Positions 17,163-24,903 of a DNA stretch of 64,000 nucleotides are shown piece after piece. A program made the position numbers and the translations under genes. The stretch is taken from NCBI GenBank assembly GCA_903908715.1, contig CAIVSY010000016.1, positions 83,850-147,849 of the forward strand. Reading direction: 5' to 3'. The notes beneath the pieces were generated by a model. The model was not told the DNA's origin and searched no databases. It worked only from the letters and a program-made list of their open reading frames with translations. Positions within the stretch are counted from its first letter, which is position 1; every line of letters begins with the position of its first letter. The DNA is from an uncultured bacterium. Lineage in GTDB: Bacteria > Verrucomicrobiota > Kiritimatiellia > CAIKKV01 > CAITUY01.

Positions 17163-17192
17163 TAGGTAATCCCAAAAACTTAAGAAGAAACA

Positions 17193-17219
17193 GGCCGCAG
17201 TTGCTTTACAACTGCGGCC
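17193..17219 (-). terminator. intrinsic terminator of the HU gene
   Basis: A perfect 11-base-pair hairpin, GGCCGCAGTTG with a 5-base loop, sits 26 bases after the HU stop codon. On the minus strand it is followed by the T-rich stretch CTGTTTCTTCTTAAG. It should separate HU from fmdB. Confidence 0.75.
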
Positions 17220-17244
17220 TTACGCGGAATACGCAACGGATCAA

Positions 17245-17526
17245 TTACCCAAGGATTGCATCCTTGCAGGCCTTCGCAACGCGGAACTTAACCACGCGCT
17301 TAGCGGGGATCTTGATCGTTTCGCCCGTCGCGGGGTTACGCCCCATGCGCGCCTTGCGATTCACTAACACCAACTTACCCAAACCCGGAACCGTAAAGCC
17401 ATTTTTCGCGCCTTTGTAGGCCATGCTCACCAACGCTTCAATCGCCGCCGCAGCCTGCTTCTTCGCAATACCCGCTGCATCCGCCACTCCCGCCACAATC
17501 TGACTCTTCGTCATAGCCTTCGCCAT
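17245..17526 (-). CDS. HU-family DNA-binding protein
   Basis: 93 aa, the standard length for HU/IHF. It is a small basic histone-like protein that bends and compacts DNA as a dimer. The N-terminal helices (MTKSQIVAGVADAAGIAKKQAAAAIEAL) and the beta-arm region with GKLVLVNRKARMGRNPATGETIKIPA are typical; the RxGRNPxTG arm contacts DNA. AAGGAG lies 7 bases before the ATG. A probable promoter and inverted repeat lie upstream and a terminator downstream, so it appears monocistronic. Confidence 0.95.
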   Translation of the reverse strand: MAKAMTKSQIVAGVADAAGIAKKQAAAAIEALVSMAYKGAKNGFTVPGLGKLVLVNRKARMGRNPATGETIKIPAKRVVKFRVAKACKDAILG

Positions 17527-17552
17527 ACAGCAACTCCTTTTGGTGGTGTTCG

Positions 17553-17575
17553 GGTCAGATCACCATGATCAGACC
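17553..17575. promoter_or_regulatory. inverted repeat in the HU leader
   Basis: GGTCAGATCA-CCA-TGATCAGACC, 10-base arms with one mismatch, lies 27-49 bases before the HU start and downstream of the presumed -10. It could be an operator or an RNA hairpin affecting translation, for example autoregulation. Confidence 0.4.
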
Positions 17576-17586
17576 ATCTGCGGGTA

Positions 17587-17615
17587 TTTATACGCTTCAT
17601 GCATGTGGGATGCAA
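17587..17615 (-). promoter_or_regulatory. probable HU promoter
   Basis: On the minus strand TTGCAT (17610-17615) and TATAAA (17587-17592) are separated by exactly 17 bases, about 60 bases before the HU start. The -10 matches 5 of 6 consensus bases; the -35 is weak (TTG only). Confidence 0.45.
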
Positions 17616-17679
17616 CAACCAACTTGCATTTTTTTCAATGTTTACAGGGGTGAAACACAGGCAACAGTAATGCCTTCAT

Positions 17680-20154
17680 TCATCCGACTTCCCGAATCAT
17701 ATCCCACGGGTCAAAACCCGACAACTTATCGCTGCCTCTTAATTTTCGCCAGACGGAAGCGACAACCTGTGCTGTATACGCACGCCAGACAAAGTCGGCT
17801 CTCGCTGTGTGCAGTCCGCTCGCCCGCAAGGCAGGGATTCTGGACGCAATACAAAATGGTAACTGGTTCAACACAACAGTCCGGCAACCCCTATGGATCA
17901 CTTGCACCTTCTCGCCCCTCGAGCCGAGAAGTAATTCGCTGCTCTTGTGGCCGCATGCCGGCGTACATCGCACACCCATCACAGACTGCGGGCATGTCTC
18001 GGAAATGAACAGCGGTGGATCTGAATACACCGGCAAGACAAGATGCCTGCCGTAACGACACAGCAAGGACGTCGCATTCTGCATGACATTTTCCGGTGAC
18101 AAAGTCACCCATTCAATGCCATTTGCAAAAAGTTCATTTATGGCGGAGCGATTCATCACGAAATACGGCCAATCTGCGGCAATGCGGACCATCCCGGATA
18201 ACCCGGCGCTATTGCCCGCCTCATTCAACATGTGAAAAGAGCCAGCGCAAGACACCTCCCAGCTCATGAATCCTAGAGAAAGCAAGCGCGCCACCTGGCG
18301 CATCAGTTCATCTCGCTCCCACGTGCGCGTAATCACAGGAGTGGATAACCTTACCAGAATAGCAGGGTGAACTGACCGGAATTGAGTCAGTCTGTGTTCT
18401 AAATCCTCTGCGGGGGCCAGCCCGACTGATACAACAACCTCCCCCACTCCCTCCCAGTCATTGACTTCAAAGGCATCCAGATATTCCATGCGGTCTACCT
18501 TGATCATCCAGCTCAAGGCGGCGCCGTTTGTCTCGGATGAAGGCGCAGATTCACGCTCCCGGCATTTCTGAATACTGGACAAGCGGTACGCGGCAAGAGC
18601 GTCATCCAGTTCTTCGGTCAGTCGCCGCCGGAGCCGATTTACAATTGAAACTGGGATGAAATAGCGACCATCATTTTCGATCGTCAGTTTGCCGGCTACA
18701 TATTCCGTATTACCCAAGCGGTCAAATGCTTCGCGAATGGCCGAATCAGCCTGACTTGCGTCACGAGCAGTTTCCCACTGACCCTTTTCAGTAAGTGATG
18801 CTACAACACCTTTTTCATTGCGTGAAACCGCAACCATTTCAATCGCATCACGGCTGATCCTCACCTGTATATCGACGGCTCGACGTGGTCGATGGGTGCT
18901 TGGGCGTGGGCGGGTGAAACGAAAGCGCTGCTTTACGGCTTGGGAGGATGAACAGAAGACGTCACTTCCCGATGGAATATCCGGATGGATAACCGGAAGC
19001 ATAACGAGTATTTGGTCTTGCGGGGCTGCTTCGTACGAATGCAGCCATTGGCCGGTTTTGCCTAAGGTCAGAATATGTTCAACTGCAAAACCGAATGGTT
19101 TGGTGTCGCCAGTGATTTCGAGCTGCAGCCCATCGTGCCGCTCGATCCGCCGATCTGTTCGGAACTTAAGCCAATCCCTGCCTTTCAGATGAATCACGGA
19201 CAATGTCCGGCCAATACGGGTACCACGGTGGCCAACAAACTGTTGGTCCACAACCTTATCACCCCTCCGAGATTTCCAATACAGGGATGTCCATGGTCGA
19301 CTGAAAACCGTCCTCATATCGTCCGCTTCGCCGGAACGCTCCAGTTGCGGGAAAGGTATTCCGTCCAGTAGTCGTCGATACATTGCCACCGTTGAAGCGA
19401 CATACAATGGGGATTTCTTTCGTCCTTCGATCTTGAGGCTGGCGACGCCGGATCCCTGCAGCTCCGAAATCAACTCTGGAATAGCTAGATCCTTCATGGA
19501 GAACCACATGCCCGATCCCGATCCGGTATTCGAGGAAAATATACCCCGGCAGGGATAAGCGCACCGGCCGCGATTGCCGCTTCTACCGCGTAGCAGTGCT
19601 GAATACAAACAGAGCCCACTGTATGAGTAGCAGAGCGCCCCATGAATGAAAACCTCGATTTGAATCGGAGATCGGGCGACAATCGTGCGAACCTCCTCAA
19701 AGGTCAACTCGCGAGCCAATGTAACACGAGAAAAGCCCTGATCCGCGGCCGCCATAACTCCGTCTAGGTTGTGGATCGCCATCTGCGTGCTTGCATGCAG
19801 TCGTAGGCGGGGGAAATTCCGTTTCACTATCCGCGCGACCCCGAGATCTTGGACAATCAGCGCATCCGTGGCGCATTCCTCGATTCGGAAGAGGAGATCA
19901 ATGACATCATCAACTTCACTGTCAAGCACCAGAGTATTCAGTGCAACATAAACGGATCGCCGAGGTACAAGAGAATGCGCATAAGAAACGATCGCTCCAA
20001 GTTCACGCAATGTGAAATTGCCGGCTTCTGCCCGTGCGGAAAAACGATGCAGTCCCAAGTAGATCGCGTTCGCTCCGTACTGCAACGCAGCATAACCAGC
20101 ATCCGGTTCGCCAGCGGGCGCCAACAACTCAACGACGTTCACTCCATGCTCCAT
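17680..20154 (-). CDS. peptidase U32 family protein, RlhA/YrrO-like
   Basis: 824 aa. The N-terminal U32 domain is clear: ELLAPAGEPDAGYAALQYGANAIYLG, ALNTLV, STQMAIHN, RVTLARELTFEEV, and the cluster-forming IEVFIHGALCYSYSG...C followed by GNRGRCAYPCR. A DUF3656-like middle domain and a long C-terminal region follow. Despite the peptidase label, characterised members of this type (E. coli RlhA, TrhP) act in tRNA or 23S rRNA hydroxylation, so an RNA-modifying role is the better guess. It follows corA with a 12-base gap holding a nine-C run on the coding strand, so the ATG has no Shine-Dalgarno; GTG at residue 5 is an alternative start. Confidence 0.85.
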   Translation of the reverse strand: MEHGVNVVELLAPAGEPDAGYAALQYGANAIYLGLHRFSARAEAGNFTLRELGAIVSYAHSLVPRRSVYVALNTLVLDSEVDDVIDLLFRIEECATDALIVQDLGVARIVKRNFPRLRLHASTQMAIHNLDGVMAAADQGFSRVTLARELTFEEVRTIVARSPIQIEVFIHGALCYSYSGLCLYSALLRGRSGNRGRCAYPCRGIFSSNTGSGSGMWFSMKDLAIPELISELQGSGVASLKIEGRKKSPLYVASTVAMYRRLLDGIPFPQLERSGEADDMRTVFSRPWTSLYWKSRRGDKVVDQQFVGHRGTRIGRTLSVIHLKGRDWLKFRTDRRIERHDGLQLEITGDTKPFGFAVEHILTLGKTGQWLHSYEAAPQDQILVMLPVIHPDIPSGSDVFCSSSQAVKQRFRFTRPRPSTHRPRRAVDIQVRISRDAIEMVAVSRNEKGVVASLTEKGQWETARDASQADSAIREAFDRLGNTEYVAGKLTIENDGRYFIPVSIVNRLRRRLTEELDDALAAYRLSSIQKCRERESAPSSETNGAALSWMIKVDRMEYLDAFEVNDWEGVGEVVVSVGLAPAEDLEHRLTQFRSVHPAILVRLSTPVITRTWERDELMRQVARLLSLGFMSWEVSCAGSFHMLNEAGNSAGLSGMVRIAADWPYFVMNRSAINELFANGIEWVTLSPENVMQNATSLLCRYGRHLVLPVYSDPPLFISETCPQSVMGVRCTPACGHKSSELLLGSRGEKVQVIHRGCRTVVLNQLPFCIASRIPALRASGLHTARADFVWRAYTAQVVASVWRKLRGSDKLSGFDPWDMIREVG

Positions 20155-20166
20155 ACGGGGGGGGGC

Positions 20167-21138
20167 TTACCACCACCCCTTGCGTTTCATTACAAGATAA
20201 AGCATGGCTGTCATTGCCGCCGTAATGGCCCAGATCCATGTCCATGCATAGTTATCCTCCGGACCCGGCCAATGCGTAACGTTCATGCCATAATAGCTTG
20301 TGACAACCAACACCGGCATAAACAAGGTCGCCATTACCGATAATGCCTTGATTACGTGATTTACCTGCATTTGCTGCAAGTTCAAATGCACCTGCAGAAC
20401 GTTGGTCAATGAATCGCGCGCATTCTCTGCCATTGTACTGATCTTGACGAGCTGATCCAAGAGGTCGCGATAATATGGCAACATGTGAGAACGTACTATC
20501 TTGAATTCACCATGCGACATTCTGGCCATTGTTTCGCGTTGCGGCCAGACGATTTGCCGCAGCCGCTGCACCTCGGTCTTGATCTGAAGAACATTCTTCA
20601 AAATGCTTTGGGATGGATCCACAAGCACATTCTTTTCCAATTCGGCGATTTCCAGACTCAGATCTTCCAGCGCGGGCGCATACCCTTCAAGCAGGAAATC
20701 CAGCAGCGTATACGTCAGGCGATCCGGCGCTCGGGCAACTGTAGGCGCATTCTTTATCACACGGTCCACCGTTGCATTCACGCAGCGCAACCGCTCCCGA
20801 TGAAACGTAACGAGGAAGTTCCTGCCAATGAAAAGATCCAGTTCTGCCGTCTTGAATTCACCCTCATGGTAAGTTACCGCATGTATTACCATGAAGACAT
20901 GGTCCTCATATTCCTCCACCTTTGAACGGTCGCTGGGAGTAAGACAATCCTCGATGGCTAATGGATGAAAATGAAAAACTCCATCCAGGACTTCCTTGGC
21001 TTCCTCATCCGTGCATTCACCCACATCCACCCAAAATTGGACTCCTTCGTCTTGCAGCACCACCTTGAGCAGGTCCAGGGAGATGTCCTGGCTGATGAGT
21101 TTCCCTTGGGTTTGATTGAACACAAAAGAACGAATCAT
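20167..21138 (-). CDS. corA: CorA-type magnesium/cobalt transporter
   Basis: 323 aa. CorA pentamers carry Mg2+ through the inner membrane. A long cytoplasmic domain (FHPLAIEDCLTPSDRSKVEEY, FVMVIHAVTYHEGEF) precedes two C-terminal membrane helices. The loop has the diagnostic GMN (YYGMNVTHWPG) and the protein ends with a short basic tail (MKRKGWW). It lies in the run ruvX-acyP-aroB-unknown-corA-U32, 8 bases after the unknown gene. Confidence 0.95.
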   Translation of the reverse strand: MIRSFVFNQTQGKLISQDISLDLLKVVLQDEGVQFWVDVGECTDEEAKEVLDGVFHFHPLAIEDCLTPSDRSKVEEYEDHVFMVIHAVTYHEGEFKTAELDLFIGRNFLVTFHRERLRCVNATVDRVIKNAPTVARAPDRLTYTLLDFLLEGYAPALEDLSLEIAELEKNVLVDPSQSILKNVLQIKTEVQRLRQIVWPQRETMARMSHGEFKIVRSHMLPYYRDLLDQLVKISTMAENARDSLTNVLQVHLNLQQMQVNHVIKALSVMATLFMPVLVVTSYYGMNVTHWPGPEDNYAWTWIWAITAAMTAMLYLVMKRKGWW

Positions 21139-21146
21139 ACGACTCC

Positions 21147-21812
21147 TTAATTCTCGCCTCGGACTCGCGTGTCTTCAGTACGGCTGCTGCACTCCAGTCG
21201 CGCGCCCGTAATTTTTGCCCTCTTTTGCTGTCGGCGGGTAAAAAAATCGAGTTGGGGATCGCGAAGCAGATCATAATTCTTCAGGATCCGGATCACCTGT
21301 AGTAAATCCGACTTATCATAGTTCAAATTTACCCTGACCATTCTAACCAGTTCAGATAACATCGTTCGAAAAGAGAGAACGCCATCGATTCCACGCTCAC
21401 GCAATGCGCTCAATGTCTTGTCCCTCAGTTCGCCTGATGCGGGCAGTTCCGGCACACAAAGGACGGCTACGATATCCTCCGAACCGAGATATTCAACCGC
21501 CGCTTTTCGTGCGCTTTGCCCTGCAAACTTCAGGATTTCAGGGGTCTGTTCAAGGGTTGTCGCATAGATTCGATCTGTATGCCACCCCCTTACCCCAACA
21601 ACCGCCCGGGACACCACCCCAAGGTCCTCCGTTGTCCATATCATATGAGAAGGCGCCGATTGTGTACATGACGTCGGTCGATGTATAAGCAAGTCCAGTT
21701 CCTCAACGGCTCTTTTGTGTCGCACAGAGGAAAGGTACTTGCAGGGCTGAGAAGTCAAAAAGCCCAACTGCTCAAAATACTCACGAACAATCCACTCATT
21801 TACAGCAGACAT
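21147..21812 (-). CDS. conserved protein of unknown function in the aroB-corA operon
   Basis: 221 aa from the ATG at 21812 (MSAVNEWIVREYFEQLGF), preceded by GGAGAG; the longer track start at 21887 lies inside aroB. This start overlaps the aroB stop by 17 bases. The N-terminal part (VREYFEQLGFLTSQPCKY, then EELDLLI) has a conserved Glu...Asp arrangement reminiscent of the PD-(D/E)XK nuclease fold, but the expected third-strand E-x-K is not obvious; VVGVRGWHTDRI stands at that place. The C-terminal third is basic (FFTRRQQKRAKI). I cannot name the family. A nuclease-fold relic or a nucleic-acid-binding protein is possible. Confidence 0.6.
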   Translation of the reverse strand: MSAVNEWIVREYFEQLGFLTSQPCKYLSSVRHKRAVEELDLLIHRPTSCTQSAPSHMIWTTEDLGVVSRAVVGVRGWHTDRIYATTLEQTPEILKFAGQSARKAAVEYLGSEDIVAVLCVPELPASGELRDKTLSALRERGIDGVLSFRTMLSELVRMVRVNLNYDKSDLLQVIRILKNYDLLRDPQLDFFTRRQQKRAKITGARLECSSRTEDTRVRGEN

Positions 21813-22884
21813 GCCAACTCTCCGCAAGTAATTCATCTGGCACATCGCAGCCCGTAAGCGCAGCCCCAAGCTTTTCAACGAGGACAAAACGCGGCCGCCT
21901 TCTGAATGTCTTCTTGTCGGTCTGCATTACCTTCCAGACGGAGTCCCAAGCCAGTTCCCGTTCATTGCCAAACACAACAGGAAGCCCAACTCTTTCAAGC
22001 AAATTCACAATTCGGTCCGCATCGGAATTCGGCAAACCCTTGACTCGAGCGGAGAGACAAGCCGAAAAACGCATCCCGATTGAAACCGCCTCCCCATGCA
22101 GCCAGCGGCCGTAACCATCAATCTTTTCCATCGCATGCCCAAGAGTATGGCCGAAATTTAGAATAGCTCTGGGGCCGATCTCACGCTCATCCATTGCAAC
22201 AACCTCTGCCTTGATTTCACAGCAACGGGCGACGATGCGTTCCAGCAAAGCAGGATCCCGGGTCAATATCGCATCGGCATGTTGCTCCAGCAGTGCAAAA
22301 AATTCCGCGTCCCAGATTATGCCGTACTTGATAACTTCAGCCAGACCGGAGACATATTCCCGCTGCGGCAATGTCTGCAAAAGTCGAAGATCCACGTCAA
22401 CCTCAACAGGCTGATGAAATGCCCCAACAAGATTCTTCCCCTGCTCAAGGTTAACCCCCGTCTTGCCGCCAACCGAACTATCTACCATGGCCAGCAAGGT
22501 TGTCGGAATTTGCAGGAGCCGAATGCCTCTTTGATAGGTTGCGGCAACATAGCCGGCAAGATCTCCGATCATCCCGCCGCCCAACGCAACGACAACGTGA
22601 CTTCGCTCAATGCCATTCAAGGCAGCCTGCTGATACAAGCGTTGCGCGGTCTCCAGCGACTTGGAGTTCTCTCCAGCAGGGACAACTGCTTTGACACAAT
22701 CTAATCCAGAGTCTTTCAATTTGCGGCGCAAGGCTTCGCCATGCAACTGCTCTACGTTGGCGTCCGTGACCACGAGAGCCCTATTCCCTTGTCTATCTAA
22801 TACGGATTTTGCAAGAGGAATGTCCATCCCAATATGGATCGGATAAGAGCGGTCCCCTAAGTTAACCTGTACTGTTGTGGGCAT
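21796..22884 (-). CDS. aroB: 3-dehydroquinate synthase
   Basis: 362 aa. Second step of the shikimate pathway, DAHP to 3-dehydroquinate, with NAD and zinc. Motifs include VPAGENSKSLETAQRLY, VVALGGGMIGDLAGYVAATYQRGI, QIPTTLLAMVDSSVGGKTGVN, KNLVGAFHQP, and the zinc-binding His residues in FGHTLGHAMEK and WLHGEAVSIGM. It is preceded by acyP and followed by an overlapping gene of unknown function in one minus-strand run. Confidence 0.96.
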   Translation of the reverse strand: MPTTVQVNLGDRSYPIHIGMDIPLAKSVLDRQGNRALVVTDANVEQLHGEALRRKLKDSGLDCVKAVVPAGENSKSLETAQRLYQQAALNGIERSHVVVALGGGMIGDLAGYVAATYQRGIRLLQIPTTLLAMVDSSVGGKTGVNLEQGKNLVGAFHQPVEVDVDLRLLQTLPQREYVSGLAEVIKYGIIWDAEFFALLEQHADAILTRDPALLERIVARCCEIKAEVVAMDEREIGPRAILNFGHTLGHAMEKIDGYGRWLHGEAVSIGMRFSACLSARVKGLPNSDADRIVNLLERVGLPVVFGNERELAWDSVWKVMQTDKKTFRRRPRFVLVEKLGAALTGCDVPDELLAESWHVCCK

Positions 22885-22937
22885 TGCACATCCCTGATTG
22901 GGTGAAACACTAACATGCTGGATTGATTACAGCAAGT

Positions 22938-23225
22938 CTACCGGAATCGAATTTCAAACAGCGAGTATCCCCGCCATGTATCAGCTTCTGCAGTAACCAC
23001 TTGAACCTTCGCGCCCGCCGGGCCTGTTTTGCAGAGTTCAAGAAATGAGTCGACGTCTGGGTTCTCCCCTTCTATTTGAATAGAAACGGTTCCATCCTCG
23101 TCATTCTTGAAGAAACCAGTTAAGCCAAGGGAAGATGCTGTCTTCCAGCACCACCACCTGAACCCAACTCCTTGCACGTTCCCCGCGATACGAATGTTAA
23201 GGTGTTTCATCTGCTGCGGCGTCAC
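22938..23225 (-). CDS. acyP: acylphosphatase
   Basis: 95 aa, the usual size. Hydrolyses carboxyl-phosphate bonds. The active-site loop is altered from the common GxVQGVGFR only slightly (GNVQGVGFRWW), with the catalytic Arg present, and FFKNDEDGTVSIQIEG provides the catalytic Asn. The GTG start at 23225 overlaps the ruvX stop (GTGA); ATG at 23210 is an alternative close to the domain start. Confidence 0.92.
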   Translation of the reverse strand: MTPQQMKHLNIRIAGNVQGVGFRWWCWKTASSLGLTGFFKNDEDGTVSIQIEGENPDVDSFLELCKTGPAGAKVQVVTAEADTWRGYSLFEIRFR

Positions 23226-23677
23226 AATGAAGGGTCAAGTCCGTATGCATCACAATTCGGGGCACCAGCTAGAGAATCCAAGTAGCCTTGCAATATAACC
23301 TGGGCTGCAAGTTTGTCGCGAACCTCCTTGCGCCTGGAACGCGAAACGTCTGCATCAATAAGCATCCGTTCCACTAAACCGGTGCTTAACCGTTCGTCCC
23401 AGGTGATCACTTCATGAATCCCGCCGGCGCGCAGAAGATCGACAAACCGCTCAACCTGATGAGCCATCGACCCCTTCGTTCCATCCATATTCAATGGCAG
23501 GCCCACCACGACACGGATAGCTTTCCTCTCGTCGGCGACCTTTCGTGCTATTCGCACCGCATCCTGAACGGAAGCGACGTCCTTTGTGCACAGTGGCAGT
23601 GATAACACTCCCAATTCGTCACTTATCGCAAAACCCACGCGGCGGGTTCCGTAATCAACCCCTAGGATTCGAGGCAT
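23222..23677 (-). CDS. ruvX: RuvX/YqgF Holliday-junction-resolvase-like nuclease
   Basis: 151 aa from ATG 23677, which has GGAG six bases upstream (the track starts 27 bases earlier). RNase H-fold protein implicated in 16S rRNA 5' processing and, by fold, junction resolution. Catalytic and signature segments are ILGVDYGTRRVGFAISD, VVGLPLNMDGTKG and TWDERLST; the C-terminal acidic residue falls in the region KLAAQVILQGYLDS. First gene of a probable six-gene minus-strand operon. Confidence 0.93.
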   Translation of the reverse strand: MPRILGVDYGTRRVGFAISDELGVLSLPLCTKDVASVQDAVRIARKVADERKAIRVVVGLPLNMDGTKGSMAHQVERFVDLLRAGGIHEVITWDERLSTGLVERMLIDADVSRSRRKEVRDKLAAQVILQGYLDSLAGAPNCDAYGLDPSL

Positions 23678-23869
23678 CAAGGCTCCAGAAAGGGCGTTCG
23701 GCAAGAGATGATTCCATGATGTTTACAAAAAGAGCGCATCAATAGTTGAATTGTGTCGGATTTGGTAAGTTACTATTAGCTAAATCTGCCCAGACTGGCA
23801 AGCAGAAAGCGTCTGGAGAGGAGGCCCTAAGCAAATATCCTGCATCGAATCCTTCCGTACAGTATCCTG

Positions 23870-24811
23870 TCAGCCAACCATGATTTCATCCAGTCGAAGT
23901 TGTGGGCCCATTTCCCGGACATCGGTTGGTGTTTTCTGCGTCCATCGACGGAACTGCTTGCAGAAATATGCGCATCCGTTAAACCCCGTTTCCATAGCCA
24001 CTTGCTTAACGGGCAGATCCGTTGATGCCATTAACTCCAGCGCACGGCGTATCCGATACATCTGGATATATCGGGTTGGAGTCGTGCCCATCTCATGATG
24101 GAAAAGGCGCGTGAACTGATAGCGCGAATATCCGGACTTTCGCGCAAGTTCCTGTACTGTAAGCCTGGGGTTCCGGTAACCCCGATCAATCAATTCCAGA
24201 GCATATCCGACAGGTCTTGTAACACTTTGAGCAGGTCTCTGCTTTAGCCGGAACAACTCCATCAGGAATCGGTGCCCTATAATCGCCACCTCAAACTCGT
24301 CGGGCGCCTTCCCGTTCAACACACTGCGATGCAAACATCGAATGGTGTCAATGGCCGCACTGTCACGTGGGATTTCCCATGTATATCCATTGAGCTTGAC
24401 CAATTCCCTTACGAGGTCACACGCCATGTCGCCATCCAGAATCACATAACAGAACTCCCATTCCTGTCCAGGCGCCAGCCAATATCTTGTCGGAGAAGGT
24501 AGCGGAGTGAGAAATGCATGCCCTGGGCCGAGGTGCGTAACTTTGCGGCTTGGCTTTGACTGGAAGTATCCGGATCCAGAAAGGGTATATTGGAAAACAC
24601 ATCCTCCTTTGCGTTCCTGATTGTCAAAATCGTAATCACGTTGCCCATTTTCAAGGACGAAACCCACCGCACGGACATCGCAACGATGCTTTAGGATACT
24701 TCTCAGTCCGCTGAATCCAGCCTCCCGGAAAGGTAGATCAGATGGTTGCCGCACAGATGTTATATTAGATGACACAAAACAACAATCAGTGCGGTTTGCT
24801 TCCGTTTTCAT
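23870..24811 (-). CDS. AraC-family transcriptional regulator
   Basis: 313 aa. Residues about 65-150 form a cupin-like sugar-sensing domain (YTLSGSGYFQS...GHAFLTPLPSPTRYWLAPGQEWEF). Residues about 205-300 carry two helix-turn-helix motifs of the AraC type (LTVQELARKSGYSRYQFTRLF, then TDLPVKQVAMETGFNGCAYF...FRRWTQKTPTDVR). It is divergent from the GH4 glycosidase, as melR is from melA, so it probably activates that gene in response to its sugar. A palindrome lies in the shared 92-base gap. Confidence 0.92.
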   Translation of the reverse strand: MKTEANRTDCCFVSSNITSVRQPSDLPFREAGFSGLRSILKHRCDVRAVGFVLENGQRDYDFDNQERKGGCVFQYTLSGSGYFQSKPSRKVTHLGPGHAFLTPLPSPTRYWLAPGQEWEFCYVILDGDMACDLVRELVKLNGYTWEIPRDSAAIDTIRCLHRSVLNGKAPDEFEVAIIGHRFLMELFRLKQRPAQSVTRPVGYALELIDRGYRNPRLTVQELARKSGYSRYQFTRLFHHEMGTTPTRYIQMYRIRRALELMASTDLPVKQVAMETGFNGCAYFCKQFRRWTQKTPTDVREMGPQLRLDEIMVG

Positions 24812-24823
24812 ACTCTATATGAT

Positions 24824-24840
24824 ATGCAAATTTGTTGCAT
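24824..24840. promoter_or_regulatory. palindrome between araC-type regulator and GH4 gene
   Basis: ATGCAA-ATTTG-TTGCAT is a perfect inverted repeat with 6-base arms, 13 bases from the regulator start and 64 bases before the GH4 start. It is the natural candidate for a regulator binding site, although AraC proteins more often use direct repeats. Confidence 0.5.
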
Positions 24841-24903
24841 TTGAAAGTTGTATCGGAACCTTTTTCGGAGTAAAGGAATAACAAGCCCAGCAGGAGAAAA
24901 TCT

